Source: Balneolia bacterium (GTDB lineage: Bacteria; Bacteroidota; Rhodothermia; Balneolales; Cyclonatronaceae). From it: a stretch of DNA of 9,069 bases. Each line of letters opens with the position of its first letter. Position 1 is the stretch's first letter. The stretch covers positions 1 through 9,069 of the forward strand of contig PXDL01000584.1 in NCBI GenBank assembly GCA_003566395.1, read 5' to 3'. The notes below the pieces were generated by a model. It had not been told where the DNA came from, did no database searches, and saw only the letters and a program-made list of their open reading frames with translations. The translations under genes and the position numbers were made by a program. Positions 1 through 7,456 of this stretch are shown in pieces.

Positions 1-2
1 CG

Positions 3-86
3 CTGCAAGGATATACCAATTTTAATATTCGTTTTATCAATTACGGAACCTACATCACCCTGCAATTCCTGCTTCAACGGCAGTAG
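3..86 (+). CDS. Possible 3' end of an upstream gene (partial, function unknown)
   Basis: From base 3 this frame is open to a TAG at 84-86 and gives 27 residues with alternating polar and hydrophobic or aromatic positions (for example FNIRFINYGTYITLQF). That pattern would suit the last beta-strands of an outer-membrane or secreted beta protein, but the final residue is Gln rather than the usual Phe. The piece is too short to name a family. A second frame is also open from base 1 to a TAG at 109-111, with a less protein-like composition, so the choice of frame is tentative. Confidence 0.35.
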   Translation: MQGYTNFNIRFINYGTYITLQFLLQRQ

Positions 87-131
87 CCCTGAACGCTCTT
101 CTTTTCCGGAATAGTTTTCCGCATTTTTTCT

Positions 132-139
132 TAGGTTTG
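132..139 (+). promoter_or_regulatory. Candidate Bacteroidota-type -7 box upstream of hutH
   Basis: TAGGTTTG matches the TAnnTTTG box of the Bacteroidota housekeeping sigma factor exactly and lies about 58 bases before the hutH TTG. No convincing TTTG -33 box sits at the usual 17-23 base spacing; only T-rich stretches (102-105, 114-117) are present. Such an 8-base match can arise by chance. Confidence 0.3.
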
Positions 140-177
140 ATGATGCATCGGTCGGTATTCAGGCCGTTTTCGTTTTA

Positions 178-201
178 ATGTCTAATAGTTTAATTGATTG
201 A
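178..201 (+). other. Seven-codon leader ORF overlapping the hutH start
   Basis: ATG at 178 reads MSNSLID and stops at TGA 199-201. The stop overlaps the hutH start codon in a TTGA arrangement (TTG 198-200), the same geometry as the ATGA overlaps used in translational coupling. The ORF is short enough to be chance. It could also mean that hutH really begins at this ATG and one base is missing or extra in the sequence, since the two frames differ by one. Confidence 0.25.
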
Positions 202-1715
202 CTGATATATCCTTACATACGGTCCGCCTTGATCGTTTATATGATGATCTGAACGACCGGCTTCATCGCCTTTCCGAAGATTGTTCCGAAGTGCTCCGCT
301 CGCGGGAGGTTGTGGAAAAAACGCTTCAGGAAGGAAGCATCCATTACGGTATCAACACCGGATTCGGCGGCCTGGCTAATCAGCGTATTTCCAGCGGTGA
401 TCTTTCCCAGCTTCAGCAGAATTTGATTTTGTCCCATGCCGTGGGCGTGGGCGATCCCGTCCCGAAAGAGATTACCCGGCTGATGCTGCACCTCAAAATT
501 CACACCCTGGGTCAGGGCTACTCAGGCGTTTCGCGGGAGACGTTCTCGCTGCTTCAGCAGTTTGCTGAAAAAGACCTGATTCCGGTGGTTCCCTCTAAGG
601 GAAGTCTGGGAGCCTCGGGCGATCTGGCTCCGCTGGCGCATTTAGCGCTGCCTTTACTTGGTGAGGGGCATTTTTGGGACACGGACGGCATCACCCATAA
701 ACCTGCCGATAAGGTTTTGAAAAAGCATAATCTGAAGCCGGTGCAGCTTCAGGCCAAGGACGGGCTTTCGCTCATTAACGGCACTCAGCTGATGAGTGCC
801 TACGGGTCGTGGGTGCTGGAAAAATGCATCAACCTTCAAAAAACGGCGGACATTATTGCCGCGACAAGTCTTGAGGCGCTTCAGGGGAGCATCACGCCGT
901 TTGATGCGCGGATTCATGCCCTGCGGAAGCATCCGGGTCAGGCGCTGGTTGCGGAAAACGTGCGAAAACTGCTTTCCGACAGCGAGATTCTGGAGTCGCA
1001 CCGCCATTGCGGGAAGGTTCAGGATCCGTACAGCCTGCGGTGTGTGCCTCAGGTGCACGGGGCGAGCCGGGGCGCCCTTAGGCATGCAAGTGATGTGATG
1101 GAGACCGAGCTCAACAGCGTGAATGATAATCCGCTGGTTTTTCGTGACGGGGATATCGTGAGCGGGGGGAATTTTCACGGTCAGCCGCTGGCGCTGGCCC
1201 TCGACTATGCCGCTATCGCCCTGGCCGAGTTTGGAAGTATTTCTGAGCGCCGCACCTATCTGCTGCTGGAGGGCCACGACGGCCTGCCCAAGCTGCTGAT
1301 GGAACACACGGGCATCAATTCCGGCTTCATGATTCCGCAATACACCGCCGCGTCTCTGGTATCGGAAAACAAGGTGCTGTGTCATCCCGCCTCGGTCGAT
1401 TCGATTCCGTCAAGCCTGGGTCAGGAGGATCATGTGAGTATGGGCAGCATCAGCGCTACCAAGCTGCTTCAGGTGTTTCAGAACGTGGAGCATATCCTTT
1501 CGATTGAGCTTCTTTGCTCCATACAGGCGCTCGATTTCAGGAAGCCGCTTCGTCCGGGCCGTGGCGTGGAGCTGTTCCACACCTATGTGCGCGATCACAT
1601 TCCCCATTCCGAGCAGGACACCTACTTCAAAACCTACATGGAGCGCAGCCTCGGCCTGGTTCAGCGCCCGGATTTTATTTCGGACATAGAAGCGGAAGTA
1701 GGGGAGTTGGGGTGA
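198..1715 (+). CDS. hutH: Histidine ammonia-lyase (histidase)
   Basis: Catalyses non-oxidative deamination of L-histidine to urocanate and ammonia, the first step of histidine degradation, in the cytoplasm. At 505 residues it has the usual bacterial length. The Ala139-Ser140-Gly141 triad (in GSLGASGDLAPLAH) forms the MIO electrophile. Other family landmarks are Tyr50 in HYGINTGFGG, the His80 of LSHAVG that is typical of histidases, Asn194 in LINGTQ, Tyr278 and Arg281 in QDPYSLRC, NFHGQP around 325-330, and Glu410 in GQEDHVSMG, which separates histidases from phenylalanine ammonia-lyases. The TTG start is chosen because a TGA lies directly before it in frame, the next in-frame ATG is about 95 codons in, and the resulting N-terminus fits the family. 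There is no clear Shine-Dalgarno sequence. No hutU, hutI or hutG lies in the window, so the rest of the pathway must be elsewhere or upstream. Confidence 0.96.
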   Translation: MTDISLHTVRLDRLYDDLNDRLHRLSEDCSEVLRSREVVEKTLQEGSIHYGINTGFGGLANQRISSGDLSQLQQNLILSHAVGVGDPVPKEITRLMLHLKIHTLGQGYSGVSRETFSLLQQFAEKDLIPVVPSKGSLGASGDLAPLAHLALPLLGEGHFWDTDGITHKPADKVLKKHNLKPVQLQAKDGLSLINGTQLMSAYGSWVLEKCINLQKTADIIAATSLEALQGSITPFDARIHALRKHPGQALVAENVRKLLSDSEILESHRHCGKVQDPYSLRCVPQVHGASRGALRHASDVMETELNSVNDNPLVFRDGDIVSGGNFHGQPLALALDYAAIALAEFGSISERRTYLLLEGHDGLPKLLMEHTGINSGFMIPQYTAASLVSENKVLCHPASVDSIPSSLGQEDHVSMGSISATKLLQVFQNVEHILSIELLCSIQALDFRKPLRPGRGVELFHTYVRDHIPHSEQDTYFKTYMERSLGLVQRPDFISDIEAEVGELG

Positions 1716-1782
1716 TTATTTTTAGGATGATGCCTTCACCGCTTAACTGAACACGGCCGGAAATTTCACAGTACAGGACACC

Positions 1783-1796
1783 TCAGTTTCAGATTT
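1783..1796 (+). repeat. 14-base direct repeat, copy 1 (hutH-antiporter gap)
   Basis: TCAGTTTCAGATTT occurs here and again at 3820-3833 in the gap after the antiporter, so the two copies flank that gene. Both are followed within a few bases by TTGAG. The word itself contains a TTTCAG unit. It may be part of a dispersed intergenic element. Confidence 0.55.
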
Positions 1797-1851
1797 CCAT
1801 TGAGGCAAAAGCGCCAAACTACCGGTTTCCTGCGTGCCCGACGAATCATGC

Positions 1852-1874
1852 CTGCCTGAGATTTTAACAGGCAG
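1852..1874 (+). terminator. Weak stem-loop between hutH and the antiporter
   Basis: CTGCCTG (1852-1858) and CAGGCAG (1868-1874) are perfect 7-base complements around a 9-base loop. The bases that follow (tctgtctctttgtt) are pyrimidine-rich but not a clean T-run, so this may be a weak terminator for hutH, 137 bases after its stop, or an unrelated structure. The rest of 1716-1979 shows no gene; a TCA-rich stretch lies at 1903-1924. Confidence 0.35.
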
Positions 1875-1979
1875 TCTGTCTCTTTGTTCCGGCGGGTAAC
1901 ATTCATCATCACCGTCATCATCATATACTTCCTTTTAATTATATTCTCATTCTGATTTAAGTTAATTCAATTAGAACTC

Positions 1980-3512
1980 ATGGATATTGTTTGGATTGGC
2001 CTGGCGTTTGCGTTAGGTGTTGTACTCAGCCGCTACCATATACCACCGCTGGTTGGGTATTTACTGGCCGGGATTGGTTTGTCTTTTACTCCGTACGAGC
2101 CTTCTTCCGTACTCCATGAAATAGCGCATCTCGGCGTTATTTTCCTACTTTTTACAGTAGGCTTGCATATAAGCCTAAAGAACATTGTGCAGAAAGAGGT
2201 GCTCAGCGTGGGTCTGATTCACCTCATTATTTCATCTGTCATTTTCTTCCCCCTGTCCCTCTATTTTGGCCTGGATACGGAAGCGGCCGTTCTGGTTTCC
2301 ATCACCCTTGGATTTTCAAGTACGGTGCTTGCTGCTAAAAATCTTGAAAGCAGAAATGAGCTGGGATCCTACTACGGCAAGCTCGCCATCGGCATTTTGA
2401 TTGTGCAGGACCTGGTTGCCATCGGCATCATAGCATACGCAGGCGGTGGGATTCCTTCTCCCTGGGCCGTCCTGCTTCTTGGCCTCCCGTTTGTTCGGCC
2501 GCTGTTATCGGCACTTCTTCGCATGGTAGAGCGTGATGAGCTCCTGATGCTTATGGCTCTTTCCCTGGCCGTAGGTGGCAGCGCACTGTTTGAATCCATG
2601 AACTTAAGCGGTGAACTTGGCGCCCTTGTGATGGGGATGCTTTTTGTGAATGACAAAAAGGGTGAAATACTGGAAAAGAAGATATGGAGCATTAAAGAAG
2701 CCTTTCTGGTCGGGTTCTTTTTTGAAATTGGTCTTGGTGGTTTTCCGGATTTGCAGGGGTTTGCTTTTACCGGAGCGCTGCTGCTTTTACTTCCGGTTAA
2801 GGCAGCCCTTTTCTTCGGACTTTTCATGCTGTTTAAGCTTCGCGCGCGCACAGGCTTCCTTTCCACCGTTACTCTTACCGCCTTCAGTGAGTTCACGCTT
2901 ATTGCCGGAGTTGTGGGTGTATCGGCCGGAATAATTCCGCAGGAGATTATGCTTGTGCTTGGATTGGTTACAGCCGTTTCATACGTCATCAATGCTATTC
3001 TGGTCCGGTTTGAGGACATCATCTGGCAAAATATTAATTCTTTCCTTCGCAGGTTTCAGCGCGATGCCAAACACCCTGATCACCAGCCCGTTTCACTGGG
3101 TGCTGCCGGTTACCTGATAATCGGACTTGGTCAGACCGGCCTCGCGGCGCTTCAGCATTTTAAAAACAAAGACGAGGCTGCGGTCGGTATTGATATTTCA
3201 CCCGAACGGGTAAAAGAAGCTATGAGTGAAGGCTTTCGCGTTTTGTATGCCGATGCACAGGATTCATTTTTCTGGGAAGAACTGGATATGCAAAAACTGA
3301 AATCCGTACTCATTGCCATGTCGGGCGATATCCATACCAAGGTGTTCATCGTAGAGCAGCTGCGGAAGAAACAGTTTAAGGATCCCATACGAATCCTCAC
3401 CCAGAATGAGCGCGAAGACGCCATGATAAAAGAAGCCGGCGGTACACCGGTATCCGTTCCCTCCGCACAAATGGGAGAACGCATGGCAAGATTAACTCTG
3501 GAGGAATCGTAG
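1980..3512 (+). CDS. Kef-type (CPA2) cation:proton antiporter with RCK/TrkA-N domain
   Basis: Inner-membrane monovalent cation/proton antiporter of the CPA2 group, likely exporting K+ or Na+ in exchange for H+. Residues about 4-350 form a series of hydrophobic helices. They begin with the family-typical IPPLVGYLLAGIGLSF and include LLFTVGL, GFSSTVLAAKNLESRNE (about 111-127) and the Gln143-Asp144 pair in LIVQDLVAIG, the conserved transport-site region. GELGALVMGMLF and FLVGFFFEIGLGG follow. A cytoplasmic Rossmann domain starts near 377 with Gly382-x-Gly384-x-x-Gly387 and Asp405 at the end of the second strand, a pattern that suggests NAD(H) or nucleotide binding. At 510 residues it is shorter than E. 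coli KefB/KefC and ends after the RCK-N domain without a TrkA-C domain. ATG 1980 follows an in-frame TGA at 1953; no Shine-Dalgarno sequence is seen. The ion specificity and glutathione gating cannot be read from the sequence. Confidence 0.93.
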   Translation: MDIVWIGLAFALGVVLSRYHIPPLVGYLLAGIGLSFTPYEPSSVLHEIAHLGVIFLLFTVGLHISLKNIVQKEVLSVGLIHLIISSVIFFPLSLYFGLDTEAAVLVSITLGFSSTVLAAKNLESRNELGSYYGKLAIGILIVQDLVAIGIIAYAGGGIPSPWAVLLLGLPFVRPLLSALLRMVERDELLMLMALSLAVGGSALFESMNLSGELGALVMGMLFVNDKKGEILEKKIWSIKEAFLVGFFFEIGLGGFPDLQGFAFTGALLLLLPVKAALFFGLFMLFKLRARTGFLSTVTLTAFSEFTLIAGVVGVSAGIIPQEIMLVLGLVTAVSYVINAILVRFEDIIWQNINSFLRRFQRDAKHPDHQPVSLGAAGYLIIGLGQTGLAALQHFKNKDEAAVGIDISPERVKEAMSEGFRVLYADAQDSFFWEELDMQKLKSVLIAMSGDIHTKVFIVEQLRKKQFKDPIRILTQNEREDAMIKEAGGTPVSVPSAQMGERMARLTLEES

Positions 3513-3760
3513 CTATTGACCGGGCCGGGGGGCTTTAAGCAATTGTGAAAGGTAAGTTTTGAATCATTGATGTGCGGGTACGGTTGAATCCGGCGAATGC
3601 ATCGTAAACGAATGATAGACTTAGTGTGTGGGTGTTTTTGAATGAATCTAAATCCAATCCTTCATTGGTTGGATGTAATTCAGAAACTACGATGTCGAAA
3701 TGAAATCTCCTTACCTTTTGCGCCGGATGCACTCCCGAGCCAGCTCACCCTCCGTCAACC

Positions 3761-3800
3761 CCTCCGCGGCCACTTCCCCTTGGCCGGGGAGGAGCTTTTT
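3761..3800 (+). terminator. GC-rich hairpin followed by T5
   Basis: CCTCCGCGGCC (3761-3771) pairs with GGCCGGGGAGG (3782-3792) over 11 positions with one G-G mismatch and a 10-base loop. Three bases later comes TTTTT (3796-3800). The shape is that of an intrinsic terminator for plus-strand transcription, about 250 bases after the antiporter stop. The lack of T's on the other flank means it would not serve the minus strand. It may instead be the core of a dispersed repeat, since CCCTCCG is present twice just upstream (3748-3766). Confidence 0.5.
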
Positions 3801-3819
3801 CATGATCCGGAGTTCATTT

Positions 3820-3833
3820 TCAGTTTCAGATTT
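3820..3833 (+). repeat. 14-base direct repeat, copy 2 (after the antiporter)
   Basis: An exact second copy of TCAGTTTCAGATTT, in the same orientation as the copy at 1783-1796, lying 20 bases after the T-run of the GC-rich hairpin. Confidence 0.55.
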
Positions 3834-3888
3834 TTGAGTGATAACAGTTAATTGCGGGTACTCGTGATCGTGAAGAGGCATTCAAAAA

Positions 3889-3925
3889 AATCTGCGGGAA
3901 TCAGGTACAATCAGCACAATCTGCG
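3889..3925. repeat. AATC microrepeat with about 10-base period
   Basis: AATC units start at 3889, 3899, 3909 and 3918; the outer two are AATCTGCG and the inner two AATCAG. The spacing is 10, 10 and 9 bases, about one helical turn. The pattern resembles degenerate intergenic repeats of the AATCTGCG type and has no evident coding sense. Confidence 0.5.
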
Positions 3926-4048
3926 TTCCATCACCACTGGAGATTTCTCCGTATGCGCCGAAGTTATTTTAATACGAAGTAACATTTCCGGACGGCGCGC
4001 AGCCGAAACAACAAAACAAGCTAACTTATTGTAACCTATGACCATATA

Positions 4049-4069
4049 ATTCACCATTCACCATTCAAA
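4049..4069. repeat. Triple 7-base tandem repeat beside the cotH-like stop
   Basis: ATTCACC, ATTCACC and ATTCAAA lie head to tail, ending 5 bases before the last base of the CotH-like stop codon (4075-4077, minus strand). It is the first sequence transcribed after that gene and may simply be slippage-prone spacer DNA. Confidence 0.55.
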
Positions 4070-4074
4070 AACTC

Positions 4075-5826
4075 TCAGGGTAATTCAATCCCGAAGCTGT
4101 GGGTTTTGCTCAGGCTTACGGTGGCCGATACTTTGTTGGAGTACGGATTGGGGCGGGACTCCAGCCGCTGTCCGTCTTTGATGATTGCCAGTTCCCACTG
4201 ACGGCCGACGGCATCATCTTCTGAATACCAGTTTTCCTTTCCGTCGGGGGCGATGTCGTTGCGGTAGAACAGGCTTAAGGTTCCTGAAATGTTTCCTTCG
4301 GATCTCAATTCCCACTCCCTGCTGATTCCGTTTTCCACAGCTGCATTCCGAGAAATAATGCGAAGCCCGACCGGATTCCGGGGTTCAATGTCAGTGACTT
4401 CAAACGAAGCTACGGTCCAGCCGGCAGCATCGGTAAGCAGATACAGCCCGGGGCCGTTAACCGTGATTTCCGCTTCGTAGGGATTCCCATCTATCGGATT
4501 AATCTGCCGATCGAGGAATGCGTAGCGAAGGTGCACAAAATCAATCAGGTTTTCCTGATGATAGCTGAATGTATCCGGTGCACCGTGGTGCTGACGCCCG
4601 TGAAGCCTGTACGCACCTTCCGGCTTATGAAGCAGCCATTCTTCGATCACGGAACTGTGCAGGCCGATCTGCTCCTGATACCATCTTACCGGAAAATAAT
4701 CAGACATCAGCTCGGTCAGGCGGCTCTTCAGCATATTCATCAACTCTTCAGTTTCCAGAAAACGGCTGACCAGCTCATTATCCCACCCTGCATCATCTAT
4801 GGGATACTCGTAGGCGAAAAACTCATTCAGTTGAGATATCCCGCGGCCGTACTGACCCAGGCTTCGGTTTTCTCTCAGGTTATCACGCTCGTTTTTACCA
4901 AAGCTCAGATCGTGATCCCAGGGAATTACAATCCATTTGCTGCCGGATGCATTCCCTCTGTGGAGCCAGTAGTCGTCGCCGAAAGCATCCACATCGCCAA
5001 TCAGGTAATGAACGGCGAGCCAGTCGGTGAACACTTCTGCATCTACACGCTGTCTGAAACCCTCGTTAAATTCCGGTCCGGCAGGGGTGTCGTGTACCCA
5101 CTGCACCAATTCGGCAAGCGCGGCATTATCGGGCGCCCAGCGGCTGTTGAACAGGGTGGCTAAGAAAGCTTCCGGCTCATGTTCGGCGCTCAGGTTGTGC
5201 CCGAACACCGATCTGCGGTCGATCCCGGCCTGTTCGGCCCGTCTTCGGGTCAGGTCTCTTACCAGGGTGCCGTTCGGATCCAGATTATTATGTCGCAGCA
5301 GCACCTCATCCACCCGCTGCACATGCAGACCCAGCCCCTCGAAATTTCCGTTGATATGCAGCGCAAAATACCTCGTTTTTGAGGCCGGCCTTCCGAGCTC
5401 GTGAAACATATCCCAGGACATTTTTTCCCTCATAGCCGAAGGATCCGTATAGAGGGCGTTCAGGTTCATGCGGGGTGAGTTAAACAGGAACGGCTGCGGA
5501 TGCTCAAACCGGATGTTATATGATTTTTTCTGATGATAGCGCGTTGTGTTACCCCTGAAGCGAAATCCCTGCCGGAGGGTTCTGATTCGTCCGCGCTCAC
5601 CAATTCTTACATACCCTTCGATACGTGAATCCGAACGCGGGTTCCGGCTGAATAAGCGTTCCAGGTCCCGCTCGTCGGCAAACAGATACAGCTCGGTAAC
5701 CGGCTCACCGGCAACCGACCTTTCCGGGGAGACCGAAATGTTCTCCTGAGCCGCGCAGGACCCGAGCGCCATCACCCCAAAAAGGAACAGCAGTTTTTTG
5801 ATGCAGCCGGTAGGGTTACATTTCAT
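4075..5826 (-). CDS. CotH-kinase-family lipoprotein
   Basis: Predicted envelope protein of the CotH family, whose spore-coat members are atypical protein kinases; the substrate here is unknown. Residues 1-23 form a lipoprotein signal with lipobox LGSC and Cys24 as the lipidated residue. The CotH domain spans about 45-440. It shows FRFRGNTTRYHQKKSYNIRF (88-107), the MNLNALYTDPSAMREKMSWD segment (120-139), LHINGNFEGLGLHVQRVDE (156-174), then Asp280 in LIGDVDAFGDDYWL and IPWDHDLSFG (301-310) with Asp304 and Asp306 as likely metal and nucleotide contacts. The last 130 residues look like a separate all-beta tail. At 583 residues the length is normal for the family. The ATG start gives a complete signal peptide. 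It follows the porin gene by 66 bases with no obvious terminator, which suggests co-transcription. Assignment to the family is firm; kinase activity is inference. Confidence 0.9.
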   Translation of the reverse strand: MKCNPTGCIKKLLFLFGVMALGSCAAQENISVSPERSVAGEPVTELYLFADERDLERLFSRNPRSDSRIEGYVRIGERGRIRTLRQGFRFRGNTTRYHQKKSYNIRFEHPQPFLFNSPRMNLNALYTDPSAMREKMSWDMFHELGRPASKTRYFALHINGNFEGLGLHVQRVDEVLLRHNNLDPNGTLVRDLTRRRAEQAGIDRRSVFGHNLSAEHEPEAFLATLFNSRWAPDNAALAELVQWVHDTPAGPEFNEGFRQRVDAEVFTDWLAVHYLIGDVDAFGDDYWLHRGNASGSKWIVIPWDHDLSFGKNERDNLRENRSLGQYGRGISQLNEFFAYEYPIDDAGWDNELVSRFLETEELMNMLKSRLTELMSDYFPVRWYQEQIGLHSSVIEEWLLHKPEGAYRLHGRQHHGAPDTFSYHQENLIDFVHLRYAFLDRQINPIDGNPYEAEITVNGPGLYLLTDAAGWTVASFEVTDIEPRNPVGLRIISRNAAVENGISREWELRSEGNISGTLSLFYRNDIAPDGKENWYSEDDAVGRQWELAIIKDGQRLESRPNPYSNKVSATVSLSKTHSFGIELP

Positions 5827-5892
5827 ATAGAATAGAATGTGATCTGCGGGTTTTTTGCATGTTGGAAAAGAAACGTGAAGCGCTGATTTTTT

Positions 5893-7395
5893 TTAAAATT
5901 CAAACATAACGCGGGCGGCGACAACGCTTCCCTTACTTCGTTTGCCGTTTTGGCGCACCGCATCGAGGTATATATAGTTGACCATGATGCGCGTCTCCCG
6001 GTTGAGGTACCAGTTCAGGCCGGCCGTGAAGTGATCCATTTGGCCTCCGTCGTAATCTTTGTCTATTGAATCCACATTCGAATAACGCACGGCCAGCTCG
6101 ATGGCACCGGGCCCGAATCCGGGGCGGAAATTACGGTTTGGTATCAGGGCGCCGAAATTACCGCGTTCCGGCCTGTAGGTGCGCGACTCGCCAGTGAGGA
6201 AGTAGCTTGCCTGCACATAGTATCCGCCCAAAGAAATATCATCCCGGAAAAAATCTCTGCGGATGCCAACGTGTGTCCATTCACCCTGCAACGAAAACGG
6301 GCCAAAGCCAACGGCAGCCTCTGCATTGTAGCGGGCGATATCCACGGCATCCTGTACGTCATCGGCCCCGATAAATCTGCCGTCAATGGCACGGGTTCCA
6401 AGGCGCGTTCTCAATCGGATATCCTGATACTGCCGGTTGAAGCGGCCGTCTATGCGTTCGGTATATGAGTTTACCCGGTAGCTGCTGCTGAAACCAATGT
6501 GCGTAAAGGTCCGGTTGCGCACGAAAGGTGCAACCGACGCCCGACCCGACAGCGCATATCCACCGGTAACGGCGCGGTCTCTGGCAATTTCGCCACCGCT
6601 CATAAGCGCGGTCATCAGATTAAACCGATAGCCTCTGTACTCGAGCCTTAAGCCGGGATTCCAGTTGTTTTTGTAGGCATCGTTTGACGGCCCGCGCTCC
6701 AGAAAAGTAGCCCGGTTCCTGGACGTCATCCATTCGATTCCGCCTGGTTCTTTTAAATTACCGATCATAATGCGAAACGGGCTATAGCGGATGTATTCCA
6801 GATATGCGCCGCGCAGACGAACCTCCTGATCCCTGAAATCAACCTCCGTACGCCACAGGAAATCTTCATACATCACCCCTTCTGCACCGATGCGGGCGCT
6901 TCGTACGATTGTTGCGTACCGGCCCAGTTCGCCGCGGCCGTCCCGGCTGTCGTCAACCGTATTTTTATTGTCATCCAGAAACAAGCCGGCGCCGTCGAGG
7001 TAAAATCGGCCCCGCAGCCGGAACAAATCCCGGCCGTCTTCAGAGCGAACGCGAAACCTTCTTGTGCGCACATCAGCCGGTGAGTATCCGGTATCGTCAT
7101 CATCATCGAGAAGGTCGTCGAACCTGCGGTCGTCTGCCGAATCTCTGCCCGGGCCTCTGATCAGCTCGTAATACTGTTCGCGTGTGATCACCCCGTTACG
7201 GAGCAGCAGGTCAAGCAGATCACGATCTGCCCGGAGGGTATCGGCCGGGGCAGGGGCCTCGTCTTTATTATCTGCAGCAAGAGCGTTTGAATTCAGGCCG
7301 GATACCATCAAAGCCGAAATAAAAAGTGTCGTCACAAAAATACGAACGACCGGTTTACGGACGGTAGAAGCGCAGGAATAGCGGGTTGATTTCAA
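5893..7395 (-). CDS. Phosphate-selective porin O/P family outer-membrane protein
   Basis: Outer-membrane beta-barrel of the porin O/P family; phosphate selectivity is a family name and is not proven here. Taking TTG at 7395 as start gives 500 residues. The signal peptide has RKPVVR before a hydrophobic core (IFVTTLFISALMVSGL) and likely cleavage after NALAA at residue 41. A short helical motif LLDLLLRNGVITREQYYEL (60-78) typical of these porins follows. Next comes an Asp-rich linker (88-101, nine Asp of fourteen), then the barrel with FRLRGRFYLDG, RSARIGAEGVMYEDF (165-179), GAYLEY, IGNLKEPGGIEWMTS and FLERG (231-235). The chain ends in VMFEF, the aromatic C-terminus recognised by the BAM complex. 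A GTG at 7482 is in the same frame but would add 29 residues before the signal peptide and overlap the upstream lipoprotein gene by 26 bases, so it is disfavoured. No Shine-Dalgarno sequence is visible for either start. Confidence 0.9.
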   Translation of the reverse strand: MKSTRYSCASTVRKPVVRIFVTTLFISALMVSGLNSNALAADNKDEAPAPADTLRADRDLLDLLLRNGVITREQYYELIRGPGRDSADDRRFDDLLDDDDDTGYSPADVRTRRFRVRSEDGRDLFRLRGRFYLDGAGLFLDDNKNTVDDSRDGRGELGRYATIVRSARIGAEGVMYEDFLWRTEVDFRDQEVRLRGAYLEYIRYSPFRIMIGNLKEPGGIEWMTSRNRATFLERGPSNDAYKNNWNPGLRLEYRGYRFNLMTALMSGGEIARDRAVTGGYALSGRASVAPFVRNRTFTHIGFSSSYRVNSYTERIDGRFNRQYQDIRLRTRLGTRAIDGRFIGADDVQDAVDIARYNAEAAVGFGPFSLQGEWTHVGIRRDFFRDDISLGGYYVQASYFLTGESRTYRPERGNFGALIPNRNFRPGFGPGAIELAVRYSNVDSIDKDYDGGQMDHFTAGLNWYLNRETRIMVNYIYLDAVRQNGKRSKGSVVAARVMFEF

Positions 7396-7456
7396 AGTCG
7401 GTTGGTTTGGTGAACTTGGTATGTACAGATTGGTTGAATGATGTGGCCCTTTCCAT

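Larger units (their letters stand above)
3513..4074. other. 562-base gap between convergent genes, repeat remnants, no credible gene
   Basis: This spacer separates the antiporter (plus) from the CotH-like gene (minus). Open frames of 60-69 codons exist on both strands but show no recognisable family, start signal or consistent composition. The sequence holds a GC-rich hairpin with a T-run (3761-3800), a copy of a 14-base word also found upstream of the antiporter (3820-3833), an AATC-periodic stretch (3889-3925) and a triple 7-base tandem repeat (4049-4069). I recall similar GC-rich and AATCTGCG-rich pieces as intergenic debris in Bacteroidota-like genomes, often near degraded small genes; that is memory, not a search result. 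Confidence 0.6.

Noticed and set aside
654..1385. 243-codon open frame on the minus strand
   Set aside because: Lies wholly inside hutH, which carries the full set of histidase motifs; the antisense frame shows no recognisable domain.
1903..1924. TCA/CAT-rich stretch upstream of the antiporter, which could read as a His-rich peptide
   Set aside because: Short and imperfect, with no start codon or conserved frame; simple-sequence DNA is enough to explain it.
2372..3022. 216-codon open frame on the minus strand
   Set aside because: Antisense to the antiporter membrane domain; Ser/Arg/Pro-rich composition typical of a shadow frame.
3514..3536. GC-rich stretch right after the antiporter stop as a terminator
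   Set aside because: Only three to four base pairs can form (GCC/GGC) and the T-run is three bases; the hairpin at 3761-3800 is far better.
3535..3732. 65-codon open frame on the minus strand in the 562-base gap
   Set aside because: No family recognised and no start signal seen; the neighbouring DNA looks like repeat debris. Considered as a fragment of a small endonuclease gene but no such motif is visible.
4531..5163. 210-codon open frame on the plus strand
   Set aside because: Antisense to the CotH domain, which has clear family motifs over the same bases.
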